Below are positions 6,254 to 12,816 of a stretch of DNA of 13,427 nucleotides, one piece after another (the stretch's first letter is position 1; every line of letters begins with the position of its first letter). The notes beneath the pieces are model-generated. The model searched no databases and had not been told where the DNA came from. It saw only the letters and a list, made by a program, of their open reading frames with translations. The translations under genes and the position numbers were made by a program. The DNA lies in the NCBI GenBank assembly GCA_017400025.1, contig JAFQAF010000162.1, forward strand, positions 1-13,427. The letters run 5' to 3'. This DNA is from Oscillospiraceae bacterium. Lineage in GTDB: Bacteria; Bacillota_A; Clostridia; Oscillospirales; Ruminococcaceae.

Positions 6254-7390
6254 ATGAAAAAAGTTATAGCTTTGGCTCTCGCAGCAGTTATGGCTCTGTC
6301 CATGGTAGCATGTGGCGGCGGCGAAACAGGCGGCGAAACAGCAACAGCTGGTAAAGTTGCTATCATCACTGGTACAGTTACACAGGGTGAAGAAGACTTC
6401 CAGGCTGCTGAAAAAATGAAAGCTAAATACCCAGACAGAGTTATCACAGCTACATACCCTGATAACTTTGACAAAGAAACAGAAACAGTTATTTCCAACG
6501 TTGTTTCCCTGGTTTCTGACCCAGACGTTAAAGTTCTGGTATTCCAGCAGGCAGTTTCCGGCGCTCGCGCTGCTATCGATGCTGCAAGAGAAATCAACCC
6601 AGATCTGCTCGTTCTCTGTGGCGTAGCACACGAAGAACCAAACATCATCACTCCAGTTGCTGACGTTATCGTTGGTACAGACGGTATCAGAACAGGTCTT
6701 ACAATTCCTCAGCAGGCAGCAAAAATGGGTGCTAAAACACTCATCCACTACTCATTTGCTCGTCACCTTGCTGGTACAGCTACACAGGAACGTATTGCTA
6801 ACTTCAAATCCGAATGTGAAAAACTCGGTATCGAATTTGTAATGGCTGACGCTCCAGACCCACTGTCTGACGTAGGCGTTGCTGGTGCACAGCAGTTCAT
6901 GCTGGAAGATGTACCAAAGAAAGTTGCTGAATACGGCGTTGACACAGCATTCTTCTCAACAAACTGCGCTCTGCAGGAACCAATGCTGAAAAAAGTTCTT
7001 GAACTTGGTGCTATCTACCCACAGCCATGCTGCCCATCTCCATACCATGCATTCCCTAACGTTCTTGGTATCGAAATTCCAGACGACAAAGCCGGTGACG
7101 TTCAGTACTGCATCGACCAGGTTACAGCAAAAATTGCTGAGCTCGGCATGACAGGCAGAACATCTACATGGACTTGCCCAATGAACATGGCTTACATCCA
7201 GGGCCTTACAGAATACGGCCTTGCTTGGATCGACGCAGGTTGCCCAGCTGATCAGAGATTCGTTCCAGACGAAGTTTCCAGACACATCGGCGAAGCTGCA
7301 GGCGGTAACGTAACATACAATGTACAGGTTATCGACGGTATCGAATATCCAAACCTGCTGGTATTCCTCGGCGAATACATCACATTCTAA
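6254..7390 (+). CDS. DUF3798 substrate-binding lipoprotein of an ABC importer
   Basis: The 378-residue precursor has a lipoprotein signal peptide: MKK, a hydrophobic core, then SMVAC with lipidated Cys20, followed by a Gly/Glu/Thr-rich tether (21-33). The mature part, starting GKVAIITGTV, has the two-lobed layout of periplasmic-binding proteins, with alternating beta strands such as VKVLVFQQ (92-99), LLVLCGVA and TLIHYSFARH. I recognise it as DUF3798, a family of lipoproteins found mainly in Clostridia, Fusobacteria and spirochaetes with no established ligand. It should be tethered to the outer membrane face and deliver substrate to the two permeases encoded downstream. Eight cysteines besides Cys20 (122, 188, 238, 259, 260, 286, 308, 330) are unusual for an exported protein. 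Codon choice is strongly biased (Ile almost always ATC or ATT, with a single ATA at codon 5), which suggests very high expression. The family call is good; the substrate is unknown. Confidence 0.85.
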   Translation: MKKVIALALAAVMALSMVACGGGETGGETATAGKVAIITGTVTQGEEDFQAAEKMKAKYPDRVITATYPDNFDKETETVISNVVSLVSDPDVKVLVFQQAVSGARAAIDAAREINPDLLVLCGVAHEEPNIITPVADVIVGTDGIRTGLTIPQQAAKMGAKTLIHYSFARHLAGTATQERIANFKSECEKLGIEFVMADAPDPLSDVGVAGAQQFMLEDVPKKVAEYGVDTAFFSTNCALQEPMLKKVLELGAIYPQPCCPSPYHAFPNVLGIEIPDDKAGDVQYCIDQVTAKIAELGMTGRTSTWTCPMNMAYIQGLTEYGLAWIDAGCPADQRFVPDEVSRHIGEAAGGNVTYNVQVIDGIEYPNLLVFLGEYITF

Positions 7391-7410
7391 TCTGTAAAAA
7401 ACTGACTTTA

Positions 7411-7501
7411 TAATCAGGGATTTATAAAAGATACAGTACAGGGGAGAAGCTTCTTCTCCCCTTATTGTATAAATACCCTGATAATTATTGAAACTTTTTT
7501 T
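7411..7501 (+). terminator. Large hairpin after the lipoprotein gene (attenuator or 3'-end stabiliser)
   Basis: A perfect 10-bp stem AGGGGAGAAG/CTTCTCCCCT (7440-7449 with 7453-7462, loop CTT) is extended by 7431-7438 with 7463-7470 (one G-U) and, with bulges, by 7413-7425 with 7469-7482. A run of seven T follows at 7495-7501, about 12 nt from the outermost pair, so it is not a textbook terminator. Its place between binding-protein and ATPase genes fits partial termination or protection of the upstream mRNA. Confidence 0.65.
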
Positions 7502-7507
7502 ACTTTT

Positions 7508-7533
7508 AATCCCTGAAAACAATCCCTGAAAAA
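7508..7533 (+). repeat. Tandem 13-nt direct repeat (AATCCCTGAAAA core)
   Basis: AATCCCTGAAAAC (7508-7520) is followed immediately by AATCCCTGAAAAA (7521-7533); only the last base differs. The core AATCCCTGA of both units is perfectly complementary to TCAGGGATT (7414-7422) in the upstream hairpin, which allows alternative RNA pairing. Confidence 0.75.
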
Positions 7534-7552
7534 ACAAACAAAACTTTTCAAG

Positions 7553-7574
7553 GCTGTTTAAAAACAGCTTTTTT
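7553..7574 (+). terminator. Second terminator-like hairpin before the ATPase gene
   Basis: GCTGTTT (7553-7559) and AAACAGC (7562-7568) form a compact stem (5 to 7 bp depending on the loop), followed directly by TTTTTT (7569-7574). It lies 67 bp before the ATPase start, so transcription from the strong upstream promoter must pass it, in addition to the larger hairpin upstream, to reach the membrane-component genes. Confidence 0.6.
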
Positions 7575-7589
7575 AATTTGACTATCATG

Positions 7590-7605
7590 TTTCCCGGATG
7601 GGAAA
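7590..7605. repeat. Inverted repeat TTTCCC-GGAT-GGGAAA upstream of the ATPase gene
   Basis: A perfect 6-4-6 dyad (7590-7595 with 7600-7605) lies 24 bp before the ATPase Shine-Dalgarno. It could be an operator or a small mRNA hairpin. TTGACT at 7578-7583 stands just upstream, but no -10 box is found at a usable distance, so no promoter is called. Confidence 0.45.
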
Positions 7606-7640
7606 TTTAATATATTTAAAATTTATATGAGGTGATTTTT

Positions 7641-9230
7641 TTGGAAAACTTAAAACCTGTTCTTGAGATGGTGGACATTAAAAAGAACTACTTTGGCAAC
7701 CAGGTTCTCAAAGGCGTTTCCCTGAAAGTTATGCCGGGCGAAATCCACGCTCTCTGTGGTGAAAACGGTGCCGGTAAATCCACACTTATGAACATCCTTT
7801 TCGGTATGCCTGTTATTCATTCCACAGGTGGTTACGAAGGTAAAATCCTTATGGATGGCGAGCCTATTGAAATCAAGACTCCTCGTGATGCCATGAAATA
7901 CGGCATCGGTATGGTTCATCAGGAATTCATGCTTATCCCTGGCTTCTCCATCGAAGAAAACGTAAAGCTGAACCGTGAACCTCTGAAAGAAAGCATTCTG
8001 GGTAAATTCCTCGGTGACCCGATGAAAAACCTGAACCGTGAAGAAATCAGAAAAGATACACAGGCTGCTCTGGACCAGCTGGGTATGGATATGGTTCCTG
8101 CAGACAAAGTTGCAGGCCTGCCTGTTGGCTATATGCAGTTTGTTGAAATTGCACGTGAAATCGACAAACGAGGTGTTAAACTGCTGGTATTCGACGAACC
8201 TACAGCTGTTCTCACAGAAGGCGAAGCAGAAAGACTGCTTGCTGCTATGCGTGCACTGGCTGATCAGGGTATCGCTATCCTGTTTATCACACACCGTCTT
8301 GATGAAGTTATGGCTGCTTCACAGCACGTTACAATCATCCGTGACGGCGCATTTGTAAAATATCTCAACACAGCTGAAACAAATGTTACAGAAATCTCCC
8401 GGTTGATGGTTGGCCGTGAAGTTGAAGTTATCGAAAGAACAAAACATCACGAAGCCAGCGACGAAATCATTATGAAGATTGAAAATCTGGAAGTTCAGAT
8501 GCCTGGTGAAGTTGTAAAAGGTGTAAACCTTGAAATCAAAAAAGGCGAAATTCTGGGTATCGGCGGTCTTGCTGGCCAGGGTAAAATCGGTATTGCAAAC
8601 GGTATCATGGGTCTGTATCCTGCTACAGGTACTGTTACATTTGAAGGTAAGGAAGTTCCTCTGAACAATCCTAAAGCTGCTATCAATGCACAGATTGCAT
8701 TCGTTTCCGAAGACAGACGTGGCGTTGGCCTGCTGCTGGACGAAAGCATCGCATTCAATATTGCTGTTCCTGCTCTCCAGAACCAGGGCAAATTCCTGAA
8801 GAAATTCGGTCCTGTTTCCCTGATGGACCAGGCTGCAGTTACAGAAAACGCAAACAGATACATCGAAGAACTGGATATCCGCTGCACAGGTCCTAACCAG
8901 AATGTTAGACGTCTGTCCGGTGGTAACCAGCAGAAAGTATGTATCGCAAAAGCTCTTACAAGCGATCCAAAGATTATCTTTGTTTCAGAACCAACACGTG
9001 GTATCGACATCGGTGCAAAACGTCTGGTGCTTGACACACTGGTAAAACTCAATGAAGAACAGGGTATGACAGTTATTATCACTTCTTCCGAACTTGCTGA
9101 ACTCCGTTCTGTATGTGACAGAATTGCTATCGTTACAGAAGGTAAAGTATTCGGCGTTCTTCCAGCCAGTGAAAATGATGCTAAATTTGGTCTGCTGATG
9201 AGCGGTATCAAAGAAGGAATGGAGGGTTAA
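7641..9230 (+). CDS. Tandem-NBD ABC importer ATPase (RbsA/MglA-NupO class)
   Basis: I place the start at TTG 7641: the Shine-Dalgarno GAGGTGA ends six bases before it, while the in-frame GTG at 7632 lies inside that Shine-Dalgarno. This gives 529 residues, the usual size for fused two-NBD ATPases of monosaccharide or nucleoside importers. NBD1 (about 5-260) has Walker A GENGAGKST (40-48), Q-loop MVHQEF, Walker B LLVFDEPTAVL (181-191) and ITHRLDE with His218, but a degenerate signature LPVGYMQ (160-166). NBD2 (about 275-515) has a degenerate Walker A GGLAGQGK (308-315), a canonical signature LSGGNQQ (425-431) and IIFVSEPTRG (445-454), where Ser449 replaces the Walker B Asp. One composite ATP site is therefore intact and the other degenerate. 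DEPTAVLT is NupO-like, while SEDRRGVGL and PTRGIDIGAK are RbsA/MglA-like. It energises the two following permeases; the gap to the first is 4 bp. Confidence 0.93.
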   Translation: MENLKPVLEMVDIKKNYFGNQVLKGVSLKVMPGEIHALCGENGAGKSTLMNILFGMPVIHSTGGYEGKILMDGEPIEIKTPRDAMKYGIGMVHQEFMLIPGFSIEENVKLNREPLKESILGKFLGDPMKNLNREEIRKDTQAALDQLGMDMVPADKVAGLPVGYMQFVEIAREIDKRGVKLLVFDEPTAVLTEGEAERLLAAMRALADQGIAILFITHRLDEVMAASQHVTIIRDGAFVKYLNTAETNVTEISRLMVGREVEVIERTKHHEASDEIIMKIENLEVQMPGEVVKGVNLEIKKGEILGIGGLAGQGKIGIANGIMGLYPATGTVTFEGKEVPLNNPKAAINAQIAFVSEDRRGVGLLLDESIAFNIAVPALQNQGKFLKKFGPVSLMDQAAVTENANRYIEELDIRCTGPNQNVRRLSGGNQQKVCIAKALTSDPKIIFVSEPTRGIDIGAKRLVLDTLVKLNEEQGMTVIITSSELAELRSVCDRIAIVTEGKVFGVLPASENDAKFGLLMSGIKEGMEG

Positions 9231-9234
9231 TACT

Positions 9235-10275
9235 ATGACAAACGTTAAAAAAATGATACAGGATTATGGTGTTAGCCGTTTTATCGTAACAGCTTTTGCT
9301 ATTTTCCTTCTGGTAGTTGCATTTTTGCAGGGCCAGGATATGCCTATCCTGTTCTCTGATATTCTCAACCGTTTCGGCATGTACGCATTTTTCTCACTGG
9401 CAATGGTGCCTTCCATCATTTCCGGTACACTGCTGAACTTCGGTATCACACTTGGTATCCTTGCAGGTGTTCTTGCAGGTCTTATCAGCCTTGAACTCCA
9501 GCTCACAGGCTTTGCAGGTATTGCATGTGCACTTGTACTTGCTATTCCTTTCGGCGCAATCGTTGGCTTTGGTTACGGTCTGCTGCTGAACAGAGTTAAA
9601 GGCAGTGAAATGGTTGTTGCTACATACGTTGGTTATGCAGCTGTATACATCATGTGTATCGGCTGGATGGTTCTCCCGTTCAAAAACCCTTCCATGATCT
9701 GGGCTATCGGCGGTAAAGGTCTCCGTACAACAATCACTCTGGACGGCTACTATGACGCTATCCTCTCTGATATGCTGAATATTACTGTAGGCGGTGTTAC
9801 AATTCAGATAGGTCTGCTGCTTATCATTGCTTTTGCATGCTTCCTCATGTACCTGTTCACACGTTCAAAAATGGGTATTGCAATGCGTGCTGCAGGCGCT
9901 AACCCTGTTTACGCATCTGCTGTTGGTGTAAACGTTAACAGACAGCGTATCATCGGTACTATGATTTCCACAGTTCTTGGTGCTCTTGGTATTGTTATCT
10001 ATGCACAGGCATTCGGTTTCTATCAGCTGTACACAGCTCCTATGAACATGTCCATGTATCCTGTTGCTGCTGTTCTTATCGGTGGTGCATCCACAAGAAA
10101 AATCAAAATCAGCCATGTTATCCTTGGTACACTTCTGTACCAGACAATCATTGCAGTTTCTGTTCCGGTAGTTTCCATGCTGGCACCAGAAGGCGGTCTC
10201 GGTGACGTAGTTCGTATTATCGTTTCCAACGGTATCATCCTCTACGCACTTGCACAGGCAGGAGGTAACAAATAA
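9235..10275 (+). CDS. ABC importer permease 1, BPD_transp_2 (RbsC/NupP-like) family
   Basis: The 346-residue, very hydrophobic protein starts at ATG 9235, four bases past the ATPase stop, with GGAGGG inside the end of the upstream gene. About eight to ten membrane helices can be read. The motif TRSKMGIAMRAAGANPVYASAVGVNVNRQRI (209-239, quoted in part) is the cytoplasmic coupling region of the RbsC/LivH/NupP group, which contacts the ATPase. LNFGITLGILAG (67-78) and LIGGAST (281-287) are further conserved family segments. The length agrees with NupP and RbsC. Together with its paralogue it forms a heterodimeric channel, as in nucleoside importers such as NupPQ, rather than the homodimer of ribose importers. 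It takes substrate from the DUF3798 lipoprotein. The last codon shares a base with the next start (TAATG), indicating tight coupling. Confidence 0.92.
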   Translation: MTNVKKMIQDYGVSRFIVTAFAIFLLVVAFLQGQDMPILFSDILNRFGMYAFFSLAMVPSIISGTLLNFGITLGILAGVLAGLISLELQLTGFAGIACALVLAIPFGAIVGFGYGLLLNRVKGSEMVVATYVGYAAVYIMCIGWMVLPFKNPSMIWAIGGKGLRTTITLDGYYDAILSDMLNITVGGVTIQIGLLLIIAFACFLMYLFTRSKMGIAMRAAGANPVYASAVGVNVNRQRIIGTMISTVLGALGIVIYAQAFGFYQLYTAPMNMSMYPVAAVLIGGASTRKIKISHVILGTLLYQTIIAVSVPVVSMLAPEGGLGDVVRIIVSNGIILYALAQAGGNK

Positions 10276-11507
10276 TGTTAAAAAATAAAAAATTCAACAT
10301 TAAAGAATTCCTCGCAGAAAATGCTGTTCCTGTAGTATTCCTTACAATTTCAGCTATCTTTGTTTACTATTCAGGTACACAGCCTGCAATCATTATGAAT
10401 GACGTTGTTTCACGTTTCGCACGTAACGCATTCTTCGTTATTTCCCTTCTCATTCCTGTTCTTGCAGGTATGGGTCTGAACTTTGGTATCGTTGTTGGTG
10501 CCATGGCTTCACAGATTGGTCTTTACATAGCTCTTGCCATGAAAATGGAAGGCATTGCAGCTATCGCATTTGCAGCAGTTATCTGTGTTCCTTTTGCAAT
10601 CCTGTTCGGTTTCCTTTCAGGTGCACTGAACAACAAAACAAAAGGCCAGGAAATGCTCACATCCATGTTCGTAGGTTACTTCGCACACGGTCTGTACATG
10701 CTGCTGTTCCTGTTCATCATCGGTGGTATTATCCCTGTTGATGTTTACGAACTTGTCCTGCCATCCGGCGTTGGCGCAAGAAGCTCCATCGACCTTACAA
10801 TGGTTAAAGGTGCTGTTGACGGCATCCTGAAAGTTGATGTATTCACATTTGTACTTATTATGGCTGTTATCACTCTGGTGGTTGCAGTTTACAACACAAT
10901 CAAAAACAAAAAAGCTGATGTTGCAAAAATCGTTGTTGCTGTTCTGCTTGCAGCTATCGGTGCAGCCGGCTACACAATGCCTGCACTGCTGATGTTCAAA
11001 CGTGTTGTTAAAATTCCTGTAGTAACATACGGCCTTATTGCTCTGCTGTGTGTATTTATCACAATGTTCTTCAAGACAAAAATCGGCCAGGACATGAGAG
11101 CTGTTGGTCAGAATATGGAAATCGCTGAAGTTAGCGGTATCAACGTTAACAAAGTACGTATCATTGCCAACATCATGTCTGTAGTTCTTGCTGCATGGGG
11201 CCAGCTGCTGTTCCTGCAGAACCTTGGTACACTGTCCACATACACAGCTCACCAGAACGTTGGTATGTTCGCAGGTGCTGCTCTCCTTATCGGTGGTGCA
11301 TCTGTTACAAAAGCTACAGTACCACAGGCTATCCTTGGTACATTCCTGTTCCACCTGCTGTTCAACGTTTCTCCACTGGCAGGTCAGAACATCTTCGGCT
11401 CTGCTCTTATCGGCGAATACTTCCGCGTATTTATCGTATACGGCGTTATCGCTCTGGCTATCGTTCTTCACGCAGCCAAAAAAGCAGGCGGTTCCAAGAA
11501 AAAATAA
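10275..11507 (+). CDS. ABC importer permease 2, BPD_transp_2 family, enlarged
   Basis: The 410-residue protein starts at ATG 10275, overlapping the previous stop by one base (TAATG), with AGGAGG at 10260-10265 as ribosome site. It is a paralogue of permease 1: GLNFGIVVGAMASQ (67-80), the coupling segment FKTKIGQDMRAVGQ (266-279) followed by SGINVNKVRIIANIMS, and LIGGASVTKA (338-347) align with it. It is about 60 residues longer. The extra length lies before the coupling region, roughly 180-250, and includes a basic cytoplasmic stretch NTIKNKKADVAK (207-218) and an additional hydrophobic segment. About ten or more helices are likely, ending in a basic tail AKKAGGSKKK. It forms the second half of the translocation channel. 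The cluster ends here at a strong terminator, so no metabolic enzyme for the cargo is in the operon. Confidence 0.92.
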   Translation: MLKNKKFNIKEFLAENAVPVVFLTISAIFVYYSGTQPAIIMNDVVSRFARNAFFVISLLIPVLAGMGLNFGIVVGAMASQIGLYIALAMKMEGIAAIAFAAVICVPFAILFGFLSGALNNKTKGQEMLTSMFVGYFAHGLYMLLFLFIIGGIIPVDVYELVLPSGVGARSSIDLTMVKGAVDGILKVDVFTFVLIMAVITLVVAVYNTIKNKKADVAKIVVAVLLAAIGAAGYTMPALLMFKRVVKIPVVTYGLIALLCVFITMFFKTKIGQDMRAVGQNMEIAEVSGINVNKVRIIANIMSVVLAAWGQLLFLQNLGTLSTYTAHQNVGMFAGAALLIGGASVTKATVPQAILGTFLFHLLFNVSPLAGQNIFGSALIGEYFRVFIVYGVIALAIVLHAAKKAGGSKKK

Positions 11508-11527
11508 TTTTCGTTGGTATATACTTG

Positions 11528-11559
11528 AAAAAAGCACCTTTCACAGGTGCTTTTTTCTT
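11528..11559 (+). terminator. Intrinsic terminator of the ABC importer operon
   Basis: AAAAAAGCACCT (11528-11539) pairs perfectly with AGGTGCTTTTTT (11545-11556) around TTCAC, and the T-rich tract continues. It lies 20 bp after the permease 2 stop. Confidence 0.92.
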
Positions 11560-11576
11560 TTGCTTTACATCATTTT

Positions 11577-11605
11577 TTGACATATTTCTTCCAATGTGGT
11601 ATAAT
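11577..11605 (+). promoter_or_regulatory. Consensus extended -10 promoter of the G5/3D-domain protein
   Basis: TTGACA (11577-11582), a 17-bp spacer and TATAAT (11600-11605) match sigma-A consensus exactly, and the TGG just before the -10 gives an extended TGnTATAAT. Transcription would start near 11612. Confidence 0.9.
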
Positions 11606-11611
11606 ACGCCG

Positions 11612-11730
11612 GTGTACTGTGAAAAGTACACAAATCAAATGGAATAAAATCTATATTTTTACCAAAAGCAACATTTGCAAAGTGGTAAACTATGTTTGCC
11701 GGAAAGGCAAATAATCTTAAAGGAGAAATT
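11612..11730 (+). promoter_or_regulatory. Structured 5' leader with three hairpins
   Basis: The leader of about 119 nt between the predicted start site and the ATG contains GTGTACT-6-AGTACAC (11612-11631), TTTACCA paired with TGGTAAA (11658-11689) around a 18-nt loop, and TTTGCC-GGAAA-GGCAAA (11695-11711). AAAGGAG (11719-11725) follows five bases before ATG 11731. I do not recognise a known riboswitch class. No T-run stands after any hairpin, so control, if any, is more likely on translation or stability than on termination. Confidence 0.5.
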
Positions 11731-12780
11731 ATGCAGAAAGAGAAGAAAAAGCTGCAGGATGTTCTCAGGGAAAACAGGGCAAAGATTCTTTATGTAATCG
11801 GTGCTTTTGTAATCCTGATGGCTTCTGCATCAGCAATGTTCTTTTTCACAAATATTATCCGTATTTCAGACGGTGAAAAAGACATTGTACTGGTATCAAC
11901 TTTTTCAGATCAGGAAAAAATATTAGAGCTTGCAGATATCAGTCTTGAAGAGACAGACAAAATTCTTTATACATCTTTTGACGGCGGTTTCAGAAACCTG
12001 ACAATCAGCCGCGGCTTTGAAGTGCCGATCACTGTGGACGGCGGGGAAGTAATATCCCGTGTCACACAGGGCACAGTAAACGACTGCCTGGCAAATGACG
12101 GCATCACCCTGGGCGAGCATGACTACACAGAGCCTGCCCTTCACACTGTGGTAAAACCCGGTGATTCAATCCGTGTTTACCGCGTGGAATATGTGGACAA
12201 TTCCTACGAGGAAACAGTTCCTTTTGAAACAACTTATAAAAAGAGCAGCCTTACCTTCCGCTTCCCTAAAAAGCAGTACACACTGCGTGAAGGCTCCAAC
12301 GGCACAAACCGTGTGACATACCGTGAAAGATATGTGGACGGCGAGCTGGACCTGGCACTGGTAAGCAAGGTGGAAGTTCTGAAAAAACCTGTGAACAAAC
12401 TGGTGCTGACATACGGCGCAGGTGTTCCGGTTTCACCGCTGTCTGCACCACGGGGTGTAACAGTGACAAATGGTGTGCCAAGCGGCTACAGCCGTGTTAT
12501 CACAAACACAGCTGCCACAGGCTACTATTCACCAAGAGGCAAGGGTGCCTCCGGCCTGGGCCTTTACTATGGCTCTGTTGCCGTAAACCCAAATATTATT
12601 CCATATGGCACCAAGATGTATATTGCCAGCCCGGACGGCAAATTTGTATACGGCTGGGCAGTTGCCACAGATACAGGCACAGCACTGATGCAGGGCATTA
12701 TAGGCGTGGATCTGTTCTATGAAACATATCTGGAAAGCTCACTGAACTGGAAAAACACAGTTAATATTTATATTTACTAA
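11731..12780 (+). CDS. Membrane-anchored DUF348-G5-3D domain cell-wall protein (YabE-like)
   Basis: The start is set at ATG 11731 because AAAGGAG lies five bases upstream; an in-frame ATG at 11692 has no ribosome site and falls among leader hairpins. The product has 349 residues: a basic N-terminus, one membrane anchor (about 18-41), a DUF348 unit (about 97-150, with ITVDGGEVISRVTQGTVNDC and GDSIRVYRV), a G5 domain (about 151-228, with ETVPFETTYK, REGSNGTNRVTYRERYVDGE and KKPVNKLVLTYG), and a C-terminal 3D domain (about 258-348, with ATGYYSPRG, IIPYGTKMYI, ATDTGTA and VDLFYETY). Such proteins, like YabE and related resuscitation-promoting-factor homologues, act on or bind peptidoglycan, the 3D domain being related to lytic transglycosylases. 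Of the Asp residues usually conserved, Asp314 and Asp327 are present, but the DPxxIPLGT Asp is Asn286. It stands alone between two terminators. Confidence 0.88.
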   Translation: MQKEKKKLQDVLRENRAKILYVIGAFVILMASASAMFFFTNIIRISDGEKDIVLVSTFSDQEKILELADISLEETDKILYTSFDGGFRNLTISRGFEVPITVDGGEVISRVTQGTVNDCLANDGITLGEHDYTEPALHTVVKPGDSIRVYRVEYVDNSYEETVPFETTYKKSSLTFRFPKKQYTLREGSNGTNRVTYRERYVDGELDLALVSKVEVLKKPVNKLVLTYGAGVPVSPLSAPRGVTVTNGVPSGYSRVITNTAATGYYSPRGKGASGLGLYYGSVAVNPNIIPYGTKMYIASPDGKFVYGWAVATDTGTALMQGIIGVDLFYETYLESSLNWKNTVNIYIY

Positions 12781-12783
12781 TGA

Positions 12784-12814
12784 AAAAAGACAAGGCAGAA
12801 TGCCTTGTCTTTTT
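12784..12814. terminator. Bidirectional terminator between convergent genes
   Basis: A perfect 14-bp stem, AAAAAGACAAGGCA (12784-12797) with TGCCTTGTCTTTTT (12801-12814) and loop GAA, has A and T runs on either side, so it can end both the 3D-protein transcript and the minus-strand ABC-F transcript, whose stop is at 12817-12819. Confidence 0.92.
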
Positions 12815-12816
12815 GT

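Noticed and set aside
7578..7611. TTGACT as a second promoter before the ATPase gene
   Set aside because: The nearest -10-like hexamer (TTTAAT at 7606) is 22 bp away, too far for sigma-A.
7632..7640. GTG 7632 as ATPase start
   Set aside because: It lies inside the Shine-Dalgarno GAGGTGA; TTG 7641 has correct spacing.
10617..11537. Long open frame antisense to permease 2
   Set aside because: It is a by-product of biased codon use in the plus-strand gene, has implausible composition rich in Cys, Asn and His, no ribosome site, and covers an intact permease.
11692..11730. ATG 11692 as start of the 3D-domain protein
   Set aside because: It has no ribosome site and lies between leader hairpins; ATG 11731 follows AAAGGAG.
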